The notes under the pieces are model-generated. The model worked only from the letters and a program-made list of their open reading frames with translations. It was not told the DNA's origin and searched no databases. A DNA stretch of 64,000 nt, from positions 6,944,001 through 7,008,000 of the forward strand of contig NZ_JAUSWW010000001.1 of the NCBI RefSeq assembly GCF_030815415.1. Direction: 5' to 3'. Source of the DNA: Streptomyces canus (GTDB lineage Bacteria > Actinomycetota > Actinomycetes > Streptomycetales > Streptomycetaceae). Shown in pieces: positions 53,834 through 61,924 of the stretch. The position numbers and the translations under genes are program-made. Position 1 is the stretch's first letter, and each line of letters starts with the position of its first letter.

Positions 53834-55060
53834 GTGACGGCGGTGACTTCACGGTCGGCCTGGCTCGACGTACCCCGGCTCCAGGTGCGCCGCTTCGCGG
53901 AGATCGCGATGGCGGAGGCACCGGCGCTCGCCGAGGAGATCCTGCGCGAGATCCGCCGCGAGTACCCCCATCTGCCCGTCGTCCTCGACGAGTCGGGCGA
54001 GCCGATGGCCCTCGTCGGTATCCGCCGCGCCATCGAGGTCTTCGTCCAGCACCTGGAGACCGCGGAGGGCCGCCCGAGGGTCCCCCCGGGCGTCTTCCAG
54101 GAGTTCGGCCGGGGCGAGGGGCTGAACGGGCGCAGCCTGGACTCCCTCCAGGCCATCTACCGCATGGGCGTACGCCTGGCCTGGCGCCGTTTCGCCGAGA
54201 TCGGCCAGCGCGTCGAGATCCCGCCGCCGGCGATGTACGAACTCGTCGACGCGGGCTACGAGTACCTCGACGGCCTCGTCGACCAGTCGGTCCGCGGCTA
54301 CGCCGAGGCGGCGGCCCGCCAGGCGGGCGAACGGCTCCGGCTCCAACGCCGCCTGATGGAACTCCTGTTGGTCGAACGCCACCGGCACGGCGACCCGGCC
54401 GAGGCCCTCACGGAACGCGCCGCCCGCATCGGCTGGCCGCTCCCCGAGAGAGTCGCCGTCGGCGTCCTGCTGCGCCCGGCACGAGAGGCGGTACCGCCCG
54501 CGGTCGGCCAGGGAGTGCTCCTGGACATGGAGTACGAACTGCCCCGCATGGTCGTCCCCGAACCGGACGCGGCGGGCCGCCCCGAACTCCTCCACCGCGC
54601 CCTGACCGGCTGGTCCGGCGCGATAGGACCCCCCGTCCCGCTGGCCGACGCGGCGAAGTCGCTGCGCTGGGCCGAGGCCGCCGTACGCCTGATGGAACGC
54701 CGTCTGCTGCCCTCGGGCGAGGTCCTGCACTGCACGGAGCACACGGAGGCGCTGGTGCTCCTCCAGCCGGAGGAACTGATCGACGACCTCGCGCTGCGCT
54801 GCCTGGCCCCCCTGGTCCACTGCGGCCCCACCCATGGCCGCCGGCTCGCCGAGACGTTACTGGCCTGGCTGGAGACCCGTGGCGGCGCTCCGGAGGTGGC
54901 CGCCCGGCTGGGCGTCCACCCCCAGACGGTCCGCTACCGCCTGCGCCAGATCCGTGAGCTCTGGGGCGCGGAGATCGACGACCCGGACCGGCGCTTCGAG
55001 CTGGAACTGGTGCTCAGGGCGCAGCGATTGAGGGGGGTGCTGGGGGAGTCGCCCGGCTAG
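53834..55060 (+). CDS. PucR/CdaR-family transcriptional regulator
   Basis: The 408-residue protein has a RsbRD/PucR-like N-terminal domain (F-G-R-G-E-G-L-N-G-R-S-L-D-S-L-Q-A-I-Y-R-M-G near 100) and a GGDEF-like middle region. A C-terminal PucR helix-turn-helix follows: L-A-E-T-L-L-A-W-L-E-T-R-G-G-A-P-E-V-A-A-R-L-G-V-H-P-Q-T-V-R-Y-R-L-R-Q-I. GTG 53834 follows the DUF2613 stop. Its TAG stop (55058-55060) is part of a CTAG duplicated by a short MITE-like element. Confidence 0.9.
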   Translation: MTAVTSRSAWLDVPRLQVRRFAEIAMAEAPALAEEILREIRREYPHLPVVLDESGEPMALVGIRRAIEVFVQHLETAEGRPRVPPGVFQEFGRGEGLNGRSLDSLQAIYRMGVRLAWRRFAEIGQRVEIPPPAMYELVDAGYEYLDGLVDQSVRGYAEAAARQAGERLRLQRRLMELLLVERHRHGDPAEALTERAARIGWPLPERVAVGVLLRPAREAVPPAVGQGVLLDMEYELPRMVVPEPDAAGRPELLHRALTGWSGAIGPPVPLADAAKSLRWAEAAVRLMERRLLPSGEVLHCTEHTEALVLLQPEELIDDLALRCLAPLVHCGPTHGRRLAETLLAWLETRGGAPEVAARLGVHPQTVRYRLRQIRELWGAEIDDPDRRFELELVLRAQRLRGVLGESPG

Positions 55061-55120
55061 GCCCTGTCGTCAAATTCCCGTCGTCCGCCCGAAGGGGGGC
55101 AGGCGGGAATTTGACGACCC
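55061..55120. mobile_element. 60-bp MITE-like hairpin flanked by CTAG duplications
   Basis: GTCGTCAAATTCCCG (55066-55080) pairs perfectly with 55104-55118, with a second small GC stem inside. The hairpin is bounded by CTAG at 55057-55060 and 55121-55124. The left CTAG carries the PucR gene's TAG stop, and the right CTAG carries the TAG stop of the leftward TerD gene. The ends resemble the 205-bp element at 53341. It may now serve as a terminator for both genes. Confidence 0.75.
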
Positions 55121-56392
55121 CTAGGAGTCCGACCGTCGCTTGAACTCCACCGGGCCCGCGTTCATCTCGATCGTGCCGTCCGGGTGCAGCACCGGCCGGC
55201 GTTCGTTCATGCGGCCGCTGTAGGACTCGATGTGCTGGATCGCCGCGCCGTCGGCGGTGGTGAAGTCGACCAGGGCGATGACCACCCAGTAGCGGGTCTT
55301 GGTGTTCTCGTACAGCGGCACGGTGATGTTGGAGCCGCGCCCGTCGTCGACCACGACCTGCGCACCGAAGCTCTTGAAGGAACCGAACCCGTTGCTGACG
55401 GCCGAGTACGCGCACAGCAGGACGTACCCCTGCTCCTCGGGCCGCACGATACGGATGGTCTCCCGGCCGGGGACACGGGCGTCCCCGTCGAGCTGGATGT
55501 AAGGCGCCTGCTGCAACGAGCCGAGGTTCTTGTAGTAGACGACGTCGCCGCCCTCACCCTTTTTCTCCCCGCGCCCGGTCTTGATGATCGTGCCCGGCGC
55601 CTGTGACCCGCGCTGCGCCTGAGCGGCGGGCACGAACAGGGCGTACAGGTCCAGGTCGGCGCCCTGGCGTCGGCGCTTGTCGCTGCCGCCGTCCCACTCC
55701 AGGGCCACGGTGACGACCAGCTGGCGGTCCGACTTGTCCAGACTGATCGAAACCTGGCCGCCCTTGTCCAGGCTGACCTTGCCGAGCGGGGGTTTGACGA
55801 GACTGGTCGGAGTCGGAACCTGTGCGGGAGCGGGAGCGGATGCCGGTGACTGTGCGGGAGGCGTCTCGGCCTCCGGCCGGGACACATCGATTCCGAAGTC
55901 CGTGGCCAGCCCCGCCAGCCCCTCGGCGTACCCCTGCCCGATGGCCCGCAGCTTCCATCCGTCGCCCCGCCGGTACAGCTCCACGAGCAGCACCGCGCGC
56001 TCGCCGTCGGTCAGCGCGGGCGCGCGGAAGACGACGGGCTCCCCTTCGGCCTGATGCGCCCGGACGGTGACCTCCTCGACCTCACGGAAGGTACGGGCGG
56101 TGTTGTCGGGATCACAGCTGCCGACCAGCACGACCCGGTCCACGTCCGCGGGCAGCCCGGCCGGATCCACGACGACCCGCTCGGGCCCCGAACCATCGGC
56201 ACCGACATGCCGCACGGCCCCGTCCGCACCCGAGGGCTGGTTGTAGAACACCAGATCCCCATCGGACCGCACCCGCCCGTCCGCCCCCACCAGCAGCGCA
56301 CTCAGATCCACCGGATCACCCACGGTGTGCAGCTCGGCGGTCAGCGGCCCGGAGCCCACCACGGTGTTCCCGCCCTTGAGAAGCTCAGGCAC
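55121..56392 (-). CDS. TerD-family protein, two TerD-like domains
   Basis: The 423-residue protein begins at 56392 (GTG as Met) with a TerD-like domain (L-S-A-L-L-V-G-A-D-G-R-V-R-S-D-G-D-L-V-F-Y-N-Q, then W-K-L-R-A-I-G-Q-G-Y-A-E-G-L, residues 1-170). A Pro/Ala linker leads to a second lobe (W-D-G-G-S-D-K-R-R-R-Q-G-A-D-L-D-L-Y-A-L-F-V, V-P-L-Y-E-N-T-K-T-R-Y-W). TerD domains bind calcium through acidic loops and belong to tellurium-resistance and stress systems; D-S/D-G-D-L acidic patches are visible. The TAG stop coincides with the right CTAG of the adjacent element. Confidence 0.88.
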   Translation of the reverse strand: MPELLKGGNTVVGSGPLTAELHTVGDPVDLSALLVGADGRVRSDGDLVFYNQPSGADGAVRHVGADGSGPERVVVDPAGLPADVDRVVLVGSCDPDNTARTFREVEEVTVRAHQAEGEPVVFRAPALTDGERAVLLVELYRRGDGWKLRAIGQGYAEGLAGLATDFGIDVSRPEAETPPAQSPASAPAPAQVPTPTSLVKPPLGKVSLDKGGQVSISLDKSDRQLVVTVALEWDGGSDKRRRQGADLDLYALFVPAAQAQRGSQAPGTIIKTGRGEKKGEGGDVVYYKNLGSLQQAPYIQLDGDARVPGRETIRIVRPEEQGYVLLCAYSAVSNGFGSFKSFGAQVVVDDGRGSNITVPLYENTKTRYWVVIALVDFTTADGAAIQHIESYSGRMNERRPVLHPDGTIEMNAGPVEFKRRSDS

Positions 56393-56752
56393 AGCGACTC
56401 TCCCACCCTTCGACGTGACGTCACCCTGCCATACCGGATCAGGAAGGGAGGAGGGGATGTCGGGGCAGGGCCGACAGGGCAGTGTTCGACCCTTTGGTCA
56501 TGTCACGCACGAGATCCCCCCAGGAACCGCATCCCCCAAGACACGCCACGCAGTGTGACGTGTCACACACGAACGCAGTAGTGCCGGTGTCTCGCACCCG
56601 TACGCTTCCTGCCGAAACGGGACGGTTGCGCGGGGCGTAGTCTGCAGGCCCATTGCCCGGGGAAACGTGGTATGGCTAGCCTGTGTTCGTTATGCCGATC
56701 GTCTGTTGAAATTTCGAACAGATGCCTAAGACGCAAAGGGAGGGGGCTGGAC
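56393..56752. promoter_or_regulatory. Divergent control region, TerD and IclR genes
   Basis: No gene was found in this 360-bp gap. The IclR-proximal half is AT-richer and contains the near-palindrome CTGTTGAAATTTCGAACAG at 56703-56721, whose arms CTGTT and AACAG match the AT-cored symmetric sites of IclR proteins. Autoregulation is likely. Promoter boxes were not assigned with confidence. Confidence 0.5.
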
Positions 56753-57526
56753 GTGGGACGTCTTGTACCTGCCGTGACCCGGGCTCTCGACATTCTCGAG
56801 CTCTTCCTCGACGGGGACGGCACACTCTCCGCCCCCGACATAGTGCGCAAGCTCCAGTTGCCGCGCACCACCGTGCATGAGCTGGTGACCACGCTCGCCG
56901 CGCGGTCGTACATCGTCCCGGTGCCGGGTCAGCCGGGACGTTACCGGCTCGGGGTGCGGCCGTACCAGCTCGGCAGCCGCTACGCCGAGCAGCTCGACCT
57001 CGCCGCCGAGGGGCAGCAGGTCGCCCGGACCGTCGCCGAGACCTGCGACGAGACGGTGCACGTGGCGATCCTGGAGGGCACCGACGTCATCTACATCGCC
57101 AAGGTGGACTCGACGCACGCGGTGCGGATGGTGTCCGCCGCCGGGCGCCGGCTCCCCGCCCATTGCACCTCCGTCGGCAAGATGCTGCTCGCCTCGCTCC
57201 CCGAGTCGGAGCTGAGCTCCCGCATCCCGGACTCCGCCGAGCTGGTTCGGATGACTCCGAACAGCATCACCGAACCGGGCGCCCTGCGCGAGGCCCTCAT
57301 CCACATCCGCGAGCGCGGCGTCGCCGTGGAGAACCGTGAGTCCAACCCGGACGTCTCCTGCGTCGCCGCCCCGGTCCGCGACCGCACCGGCCGGGTGGTG
57401 GCCGCGCTGTCCATTTCCGTGCCCATGATCCGCTGGAGCGACGAGCGCCGCGACGAGCTGGAGCAGCTCGCCGCGAAGGGTGCCGCCCAGCTGTCCGAGC
57501 GCCTCGGTCACCGGAGCGTGGGATGA
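56753..57526 (+). CDS. IclR-family transcriptional regulator
   Basis: From GTG 56753 (GGGAGGGGG upstream) the product is 257 residues. The winged helix reads A-L-D-I-L-E-L-F-L, L-S-A-P-D-I-V-R-K-L-Q-L-P-R-T-T-V-H-E-L-V and Y-R-L-G-V-R. The IclR effector domain has V-H-V-A-I-L-E-G-T-D-V-I-Y-I-A-K, L-P-A-H-C-T-S-V-G-K-M-L-L-A and R-E-S-N-P-D-V-S-C-V-A-A-P-V. The next gene, an SMP-30/gluconolactonase, starts within its stop (ATGA), so it probably controls a sugar-acid or lactone pathway by binding one of its metabolites. Confidence 0.92.
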   Translation: MGRLVPAVTRALDILELFLDGDGTLSAPDIVRKLQLPRTTVHELVTTLAARSYIVPVPGQPGRYRLGVRPYQLGSRYAEQLDLAAEGQQVARTVAETCDETVHVAILEGTDVIYIAKVDSTHAVRMVSAAGRRLPAHCTSVGKMLLASLPESELSSRIPDSAELVRMTPNSITEPGALREALIHIRERGVAVENRESNPDVSCVAAPVRDRTGRVVAALSISVPMIRWSDERRDELEQLAAKGAAQLSERLGHRSVG

Positions 57527-58380
57527 CCTCGAAGACGTTCGACTACGAGGTGGCCGTCCGCGCCGAGGCGATACTCGGCGAGGGCCCCACCTGGGACCCG
57601 GTGCACAACCGCCTGATCTGGCTCGACATCCTCGGCGCCCGGATCAACACCTACGACCCCGTCTCCGGCCACCGCACGGTCCGCGTCACCGACCAGCACA
57701 TCGGCGCCGCCAAGCCGCGCACCGGCGGCGGGCTCGTCCTCAACCTGCGGGACGGCGTCGCCCTCCTGGACCCGGACGACTCCTTCCGCTGGCTGCACCA
57801 CGAGCCGGTCCCCGGCCGCCGCGCCAACGACGCCGCCGTCGCCCCCGACGGTTCGCTGTGGGCGGGCACCATGCGCTACGACGAGGCACCGGGCGGCGGC
57901 ACCCTGTCCCGGCTCACCGGCGACGGTTCCTTCGAGACCGTCCTCGACGACGTCGCGGTCAGCAACGGCACCGGCTGGAGCCCCGACGGCCGCCGGATGT
58001 ACTACATCGACTCACCGACCCGCCGCCTCGACGTCTTCGACTTCGAGGCCGGCCGCCCCGTGAACCGCCGTCCCCTCGTCGAGATCGAGGAGGGCGCCGG
58101 CTTCCCCGACGGCCTCACCGTCGACGCCGACGGCTGTGTGTGGGTGGCCCTGTGGGACGGCGGAGCGGTACGCCGTTACACACCGGACGGCACGCTGGAC
58201 CGGGTGATCACCCTCCCCGCCCCGAGGGTGACGGCGTGTGCCTTCGGCGGCGCCGACCTGACCGACCTGTACATCACGACGGCGACGGTGGGCCTGGAGG
58301 CACCGCACCCGGTGGCAGGCTCGCTGCTGGTGGTGCCTGGCGCGGGGAAAGGTTTGCCGCAACCGCTGTTCGCCGGGTGA
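57523..58380 (+). CDS. SMP-30/gluconolactonase/LRE-family lactonase
   Basis: The 285-residue six-bladed beta-propeller has I-L-G-E-G-P-T-W-D-P with the metal-binding glutamate at about residue 20. R-R-A-N-D-A-A-V-A-P-D-G-S-L-W-A-G-T-M follows with the Asn and Asp, then V-S-N-G-T-G-W-S-P-D and F-P-D-G-L-T-V-D-A-D-G. It should hydrolyse a sugar lactone using a divalent metal. It overlaps the IclR gene by four bases and ends 15 bases before a repeat-derived hairpin. Confidence 0.92.
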   Translation: MTSKTFDYEVAVRAEAILGEGPTWDPVHNRLIWLDILGARINTYDPVSGHRTVRVTDQHIGAAKPRTGGGLVLNLRDGVALLDPDDSFRWLHHEPVPGRRANDAAVAPDGSLWAGTMRYDEAPGGGTLSRLTGDGSFETVLDDVAVSNGTGWSPDGRRMYYIDSPTRRLDVFDFEAGRPVNRRPLVEIEEGAGFPDGLTVDADGCVWVALWDGGAVRRYTPDGTLDRVITLPAPRVTACAFGGADLTDLYITTATVGLEAPHPVAGSLLVVPGAGKGLPQPLFAG

Positions 58381-58394
58381 GCGGACTCACCCAG

Positions 58395-58462
58395 GGGCGC
58401 GGGGCTGTATCGATTTGCGGCTCCGCCGCGTGGGCGCGACCAGCCCCCACCGCCCCGCGCCC
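58395..58462. terminator. Repeat-derived bidirectional terminator
   Basis: GGGCGCGGGGC at 58395-58405 pairs perfectly with 58452-58462, and a second GCGGC/GCCGC hairpin lies in the loop. It is one of the genus-typical GGGGCGCGGGG repeats, placed between the convergent SMP-30 and FAD oxidoreductase genes. Confidence 0.65.
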
Positions 58463-58468
58463 GACGAA

Positions 58469-59872
58469 CTACTGAAGCCCCACCCGCTTCAACTCCTCAG
58501 CAGTCAAAGGCGGCGCCGCCAAAGGGGCCTTCAACGGCCCCACCACCGCCGCCAACACCACCGACGGACTCAGCAACACCTCCGCCCGCCGCTCCAGCGA
58601 CGTCACATCCGTCACGCGGCGGGCGATCCGCCCGTTCCCCGTGGCCGTGCGCATCAGCCGGTCCACATACCCGGCGAGCAGCCGATCCCGCAGCGTCGGC
58701 CCACCCTCCGTCGCCCCCGGATAGAACACGTCCTGCCCCGTCGCCAGATCCCACGCCGCCCCCACCGGACGGGCAACGGCCTTCTGGACCCGCCGGGACA
58801 GCCCGGGCGCACCCCAGCCATGACGCGCGGTCAGCTTCCGCAGGAGCAGCGCACTTTGCGCACCGACCGCCAGCCCGTGGCCGTACACCGGGTTGTACGC
58901 GGCCAACGCGTCGCCCAGCACGGTGAAGTTGTCGGGCCAGGCCGGCATCCGCTCGTAGAAGTACCGGCGGTTGACCGTGGCGCGGGTGACCGCCACCTCG
59001 GACAGCGGCTCGGCCCGCCGCAGCAGGTCGCCGATGAGAGGGTGCCGCAGCTCCTCGCGGGCGAAGCGGACGAAGTCGTCGTCGGCGCCGGAGGGTTCGC
59101 CGCCCCGTGTGCCGTTCACCGTGACGATCCAGCGGCCGTTCTCGATGGGCAGCAGAAACCCCGCCCGGCCCGGGACGCCGGCGTGCGGGTCGGGCTGCAC
59201 ATGGATGACGGGGAAGCCGCCGCGGGCCTGCTCGGGCGCGAGGTAGAGCCGACTGGCGTACGCGAGGCCGGAGTCGACCTTGCGCTCCCGTGGCGCGGGC
59301 AGTCCGAGTTCCGTCAGCCAGCGGGGCGCCCCGGAGCCCCGGCCGGTGGCGTCGACCACCATGCCCGCCCCGATGGTCCGTTCACGGCCGTCGTGCTCCC
59401 GCACCCGTACCCCGGTGACCGCCTCCGGTGTGCCCGCGAGGCCCAGCACCTCGGTGCCGCCGAGTACTTCCACCGGCCCGCCGGCCAGGACCTGTGCGCG
59501 GACCGCCGCGTCCAGCAGGTCCCGTCCGGCCAGGATCACATGGTGGGACTCGGGCCAGCGCCGGAACCAGCCCTGCGCCGAGTAGCCGACGATGTCCGTG
59601 GTGACCGGCGCCCGCCGGGCCCCCGCCTTGCGGAGTGTCTCGGAGATGCCCGGCAGCAGCTCCTCCATGGCCCGCACCCCGCCCGACCAGAGCATGTGGG
59701 CGTGCCGGGCCTGCGGCAGACCCTTGCGCGGCTCGGGGCCCTCGGGCAGCACGTCCCGCTCGACGACCAGGACGCGGTCGGCGAAGGCGGCGAGCGCCCG
59801 TGCCGCGAGCATGCCGGTATGGGATCCCCCCAGGACCACGGCGGTTCTGGCGGGGGAGGGACTCTCACTCAT
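58469..59872 (-). CDS. FAD-dependent oxidoreductase (PHBH-like fold)
   Basis: The 467-residue protein has the FAD dinucleotide motif V-V-L-G-G-S-H-T-G-M-L-A-A-R at residues 12-25, the E-R-D acidic end of beta-2, a conserved D-A-T-G-R-G-S and the second FAD motif V-L-G-D-A-L-A-A-Y-N-P-V-Y-G-H-G-L. These fit the para-hydroxybenzoate hydroxylase-like monooxygenases and halogenase relatives; the halogenase W-x-W-x-I-P motif was not seen. It overlaps the membrane-protein gene by 8 bases, so the function is tied to that operon. Confidence 0.85.
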   Translation of the reverse strand: MSESPSPARTAVVLGGSHTGMLAARALAAFADRVLVVERDVLPEGPEPRKGLPQARHAHMLWSGGVRAMEELLPGISETLRKAGARRAPVTTDIVGYSAQGWFRRWPESHHVILAGRDLLDAAVRAQVLAGGPVEVLGGTEVLGLAGTPEAVTGVRVREHDGRERTIGAGMVVDATGRGSGAPRWLTELGLPAPRERKVDSGLAYASRLYLAPEQARGGFPVIHVQPDPHAGVPGRAGFLLPIENGRWIVTVNGTRGGEPSGADDDFVRFAREELRHPLIGDLLRRAEPLSEVAVTRATVNRRYFYERMPAWPDNFTVLGDALAAYNPVYGHGLAVGAQSALLLRKLTARHGWGAPGLSRRVQKAVARPVGAAWDLATGQDVFYPGATEGGPTLRDRLLAGYVDRLMRTATGNGRIARRVTDVTSLERRAEVLLSPSVVLAAVVGPLKAPLAAPPLTAEELKRVGLQ

Positions 59873-61091
59873 GCGCGGACATGCTCTCTGCCGGGACGGC
59901 CGCGCGGATGCGTACCGCCTTGATCTCGTCGGGGCTGCGCAGGGCCTCGGACACGGCCTGGATCTCCTGCAGCAGGTAGGTGGTGTCGGGGGCGCTCGCG
60001 TCGGCGTCCGGGGGGCCCGGCTCGCGTTCCATGGCGTCCAGGATCGTCACGGCCGCCGCCAGCGCCTGGGCCCGGCCGCGTTCGAGACCGAGGGCCAGGG
60101 CGGCGTCGTAGGCCCGGGCGCGCAGCTCGTCGTCGAGGTGGCGGGAGAGGTGCAGGAGCGCGTCGCGGATGAGTGTCTCGCGGCGGATCAGCCGCATCTC
60201 GAGGGTCGCCCGCAGCGCGAAGGGCTCACGGCTGCCCGCGACGCTCCGCATCAGCCGGGCCAGGGGCTTGAGGCCGCGGTACCGGCGGCGGAGCCGCCAC
60301 CGCTCCTGGAGGTACTGGCCGGCGTGCGGCACGATGAAGCCGATCGCGACCAGGGTCGCCGCGATGCACGCGGCCGACGGCGCGATGTTGGTGTTCAGCC
60401 AGTCCAGGTCGTGTCCGGTCCAGCGGGCGACGACGGCCGTGAGCTTGGCGACGCTGAAGAGCAGGTTCGTCGCGAAGCCGACTCCCAGGAACCTCAGTCC
60501 CCAGCGCAGCCAGCCGTCGAGGCCCGCGGTGCGGATCCAGTTCCACACGAGCCGGGACGTGACCAGGCTGGCCACCATGTGCGCGAACAGGTAGAGGAGG
60601 ATCGCCTCACGCATGAACGGCGTGCCGGCGTAGTAGGTGTCGAAGTCCCGGATCTGTTCCACGGGCACGTCGGCGAGGGCGAACAGCACCCACAGGGCGA
60701 CCACGACCCCCGCGTAGACGGCGACCACCCACCGGGTCGCGCGGCGGGTGCGGGCATGGCGCTCGGTGCGGCCGTTGCGCCAGTGGACGACCAGCAGCAG
60801 CCAGGACGCGCAGAGCGCGGTGATGAGCGAGTACACCCAGGGTGCCGCGATGTTCGGCACACCGGTGACCCGGTTGGTCCAGGAGATGGTGCTGGGGGCC
60901 GCGAAGACGAACACCGCGCAGGCGAACAGCAGCAGTCCGCCGACGGCCCGCAGCAGCGGGTCCCGCCACAGCTTGAGGATGCTGGGCAGTTTGATCACCA
61001 GGGCCGCGGTCAGCACCACGGTGGGGAGCCAGAAGGAGACGTACACCCCGCTGAGGAGGTTGCCCTGCGCGAGCGGACCGGCGTGTGTCAC
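59865..61091 (-). CDS. MAB_1171c-family multispanning membrane protein
   Basis: The 408-residue product starts at GTG 61091 (GTGA overlap with the peptidase stop). It has about seven N-terminal membrane helices (V-S-F-W-L-P-T-V-V-L-T-A-A-L-V-I, L-L-L-F-A-C-A-V-F-V-F, W-V-V-A-V-Y-A-G-V-V-V-A-L-W-V and others). A cytoplasmic helical region follows with L-I-R-R-E-T-L-I-R-D-A-L-L-H-L, R-A-R-A-Y-D-A-A-L and E-A-D-E-like ends. This MAB_1171c pattern is common in actinobacteria beside ImmA/IrrE peptidases and flavin enzymes; the transporter label in databases is untested. Confidence 0.82.
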   Translation of the reverse strand: MTHAGPLAQGNLLSGVYVSFWLPTVVLTAALVIKLPSILKLWRDPLLRAVGGLLLFACAVFVFAAPSTISWTNRVTGVPNIAAPWVYSLITALCASWLLLVVHWRNGRTERHARTRRATRWVVAVYAGVVVALWVLFALADVPVEQIRDFDTYYAGTPFMREAILLYLFAHMVASLVTSRLVWNWIRTAGLDGWLRWGLRFLGVGFATNLLFSVAKLTAVVARWTGHDLDWLNTNIAPSAACIAATLVAIGFIVPHAGQYLQERWRLRRRYRGLKPLARLMRSVAGSREPFALRATLEMRLIRRETLIRDALLHLSRHLDDELRARAYDAALALGLERGRAQALAAAVTILDAMEREPGPPDADASAPDTTYLLQEIQAVSEALRSPDEIKAVRIRAAVPAESMSAHE

Positions 61092-61678
61092 CGCTCCGTG
61101 CCTCTGCGCCCGCGGTACCCCATGGACCGCTCCATCCCGGTGAGGGACGCCCTGCCGCCGTGGCCCGACAGATAGGGCCGGAACGCCGCCGCCAGCCGGT
61201 GTCCGAAGTCGTCCGCCTCCGCCTCGTCGGTCTGCCGGGAGCCGTCGCGTGCGGCGATGGCCAGGGCGTCCTTCCAGTCGGGGCCACCGGCCAGCGCGCG
61301 GGCGGCGGCCGGGCCCACCCCGTGCCGGTGCCCGGCGTCGAGATGCCACAACTCATGGCCGAGGATGACCAGTTGCTGCACCGCCTCGGCCCGCTCCTCG
61401 ACGATGACCAGGTCGAAGTCCTGGAACTCCACGCACAGGCCGGTCACCTCGATCTCGTCGGGGAACCGTTCGAAGCGCAGCTCGACGGGCCGCCCGTCGC
61501 GGCGCGCGCTCATCTCCTCGCACAGCGCCCGGCACACCTCGCGCACGCCGGCCGGGGGAGTGGGCCTGGCCCGCAGCGCGGCGTCGAGTTCGACGGCGAG
61601 CCGACGCATCGCGGACGCGGTTCTCGCGCGCCGCAGCGCCGTGGCGACCCGCCCCGCCCTCGTGCGCGCGATGTCCAT
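61088..61678 (-). CDS. ImmA/IrrE-type zinc metallopeptidase
   Basis: The 196-residue protein carries the gluzincin motif H-E-L-W-H (residues about 108-112) with the downstream ligand region D-E-A-E-A-D-D-F-G, as in ImmA/IrrE peptidases that cleave repressors. No helix-turn-helix is fused. The first 60 residues are a basic helical region. It starts at ATG 61678 and is coupled to the MAB_1171c gene. A repressor target could be encoded elsewhere, since no XRE-family gene is adjacent. Confidence 0.87.
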   Translation of the reverse strand: MDIARTRAGRVATALRRARTASAMRRLAVELDAALRARPTPPAGVREVCRALCEEMSARRDGRPVELRFERFPDEIEVTGLCVEFQDFDLVIVEERAEAVQQLVILGHELWHLDAGHRHGVGPAAARALAGGPDWKDALAIAARDGSRQTDEAEADDFGHRLAAAFRPYLSGHGGRASLTGMERSMGYRGRRGTER

Positions 61679-61812
61679 CGATCCCCCTTCTCACCGCTGT
61701 CCGGCAGCCCGTCCGAGCGTACGCGGCCCGAACTGTCCACGTCATGCGATCCGGGGACCGTTCGTACAAGTGAGAACGACCGCTCGCGGTTCTGAAAATC
61801 CTGTCCGGACCA

Positions 61813-61841
61813 TTGACTGGAAAGCGCTTCCTATCTACGGT
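61813..61841 (+). promoter_or_regulatory. Promoter with LacI-type operator before the ABC transporter
   Basis: TTGACT at 61813-61818 and TACGGT at 61836-61841 form -35 and -10 boxes with a 17-bp spacer. The near-palindrome GGAAAGCGCTTCC at 61819-61831, with its AGCGCT centre, lies inside the spacer and is typical of LacI-family sites. Repression should be direct competition with RNA polymerase. The LacI regulator itself is not in this window. Confidence 0.65.
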
Positions 61842-61924
61842 CCCGTTCGAAGTTACGAGCATCTTTCGACATACCGAACAGCATTGAACTGACCGGATTC
61901 CCTCTCCGACTGGAAGGGCAGGCA

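Noticed and set aside
58469-59872. Flavin-dependent halogenase
   Set aside because: The FAD motifs fit, but the W-x-W-x-I-P motif of halogenases was not found.
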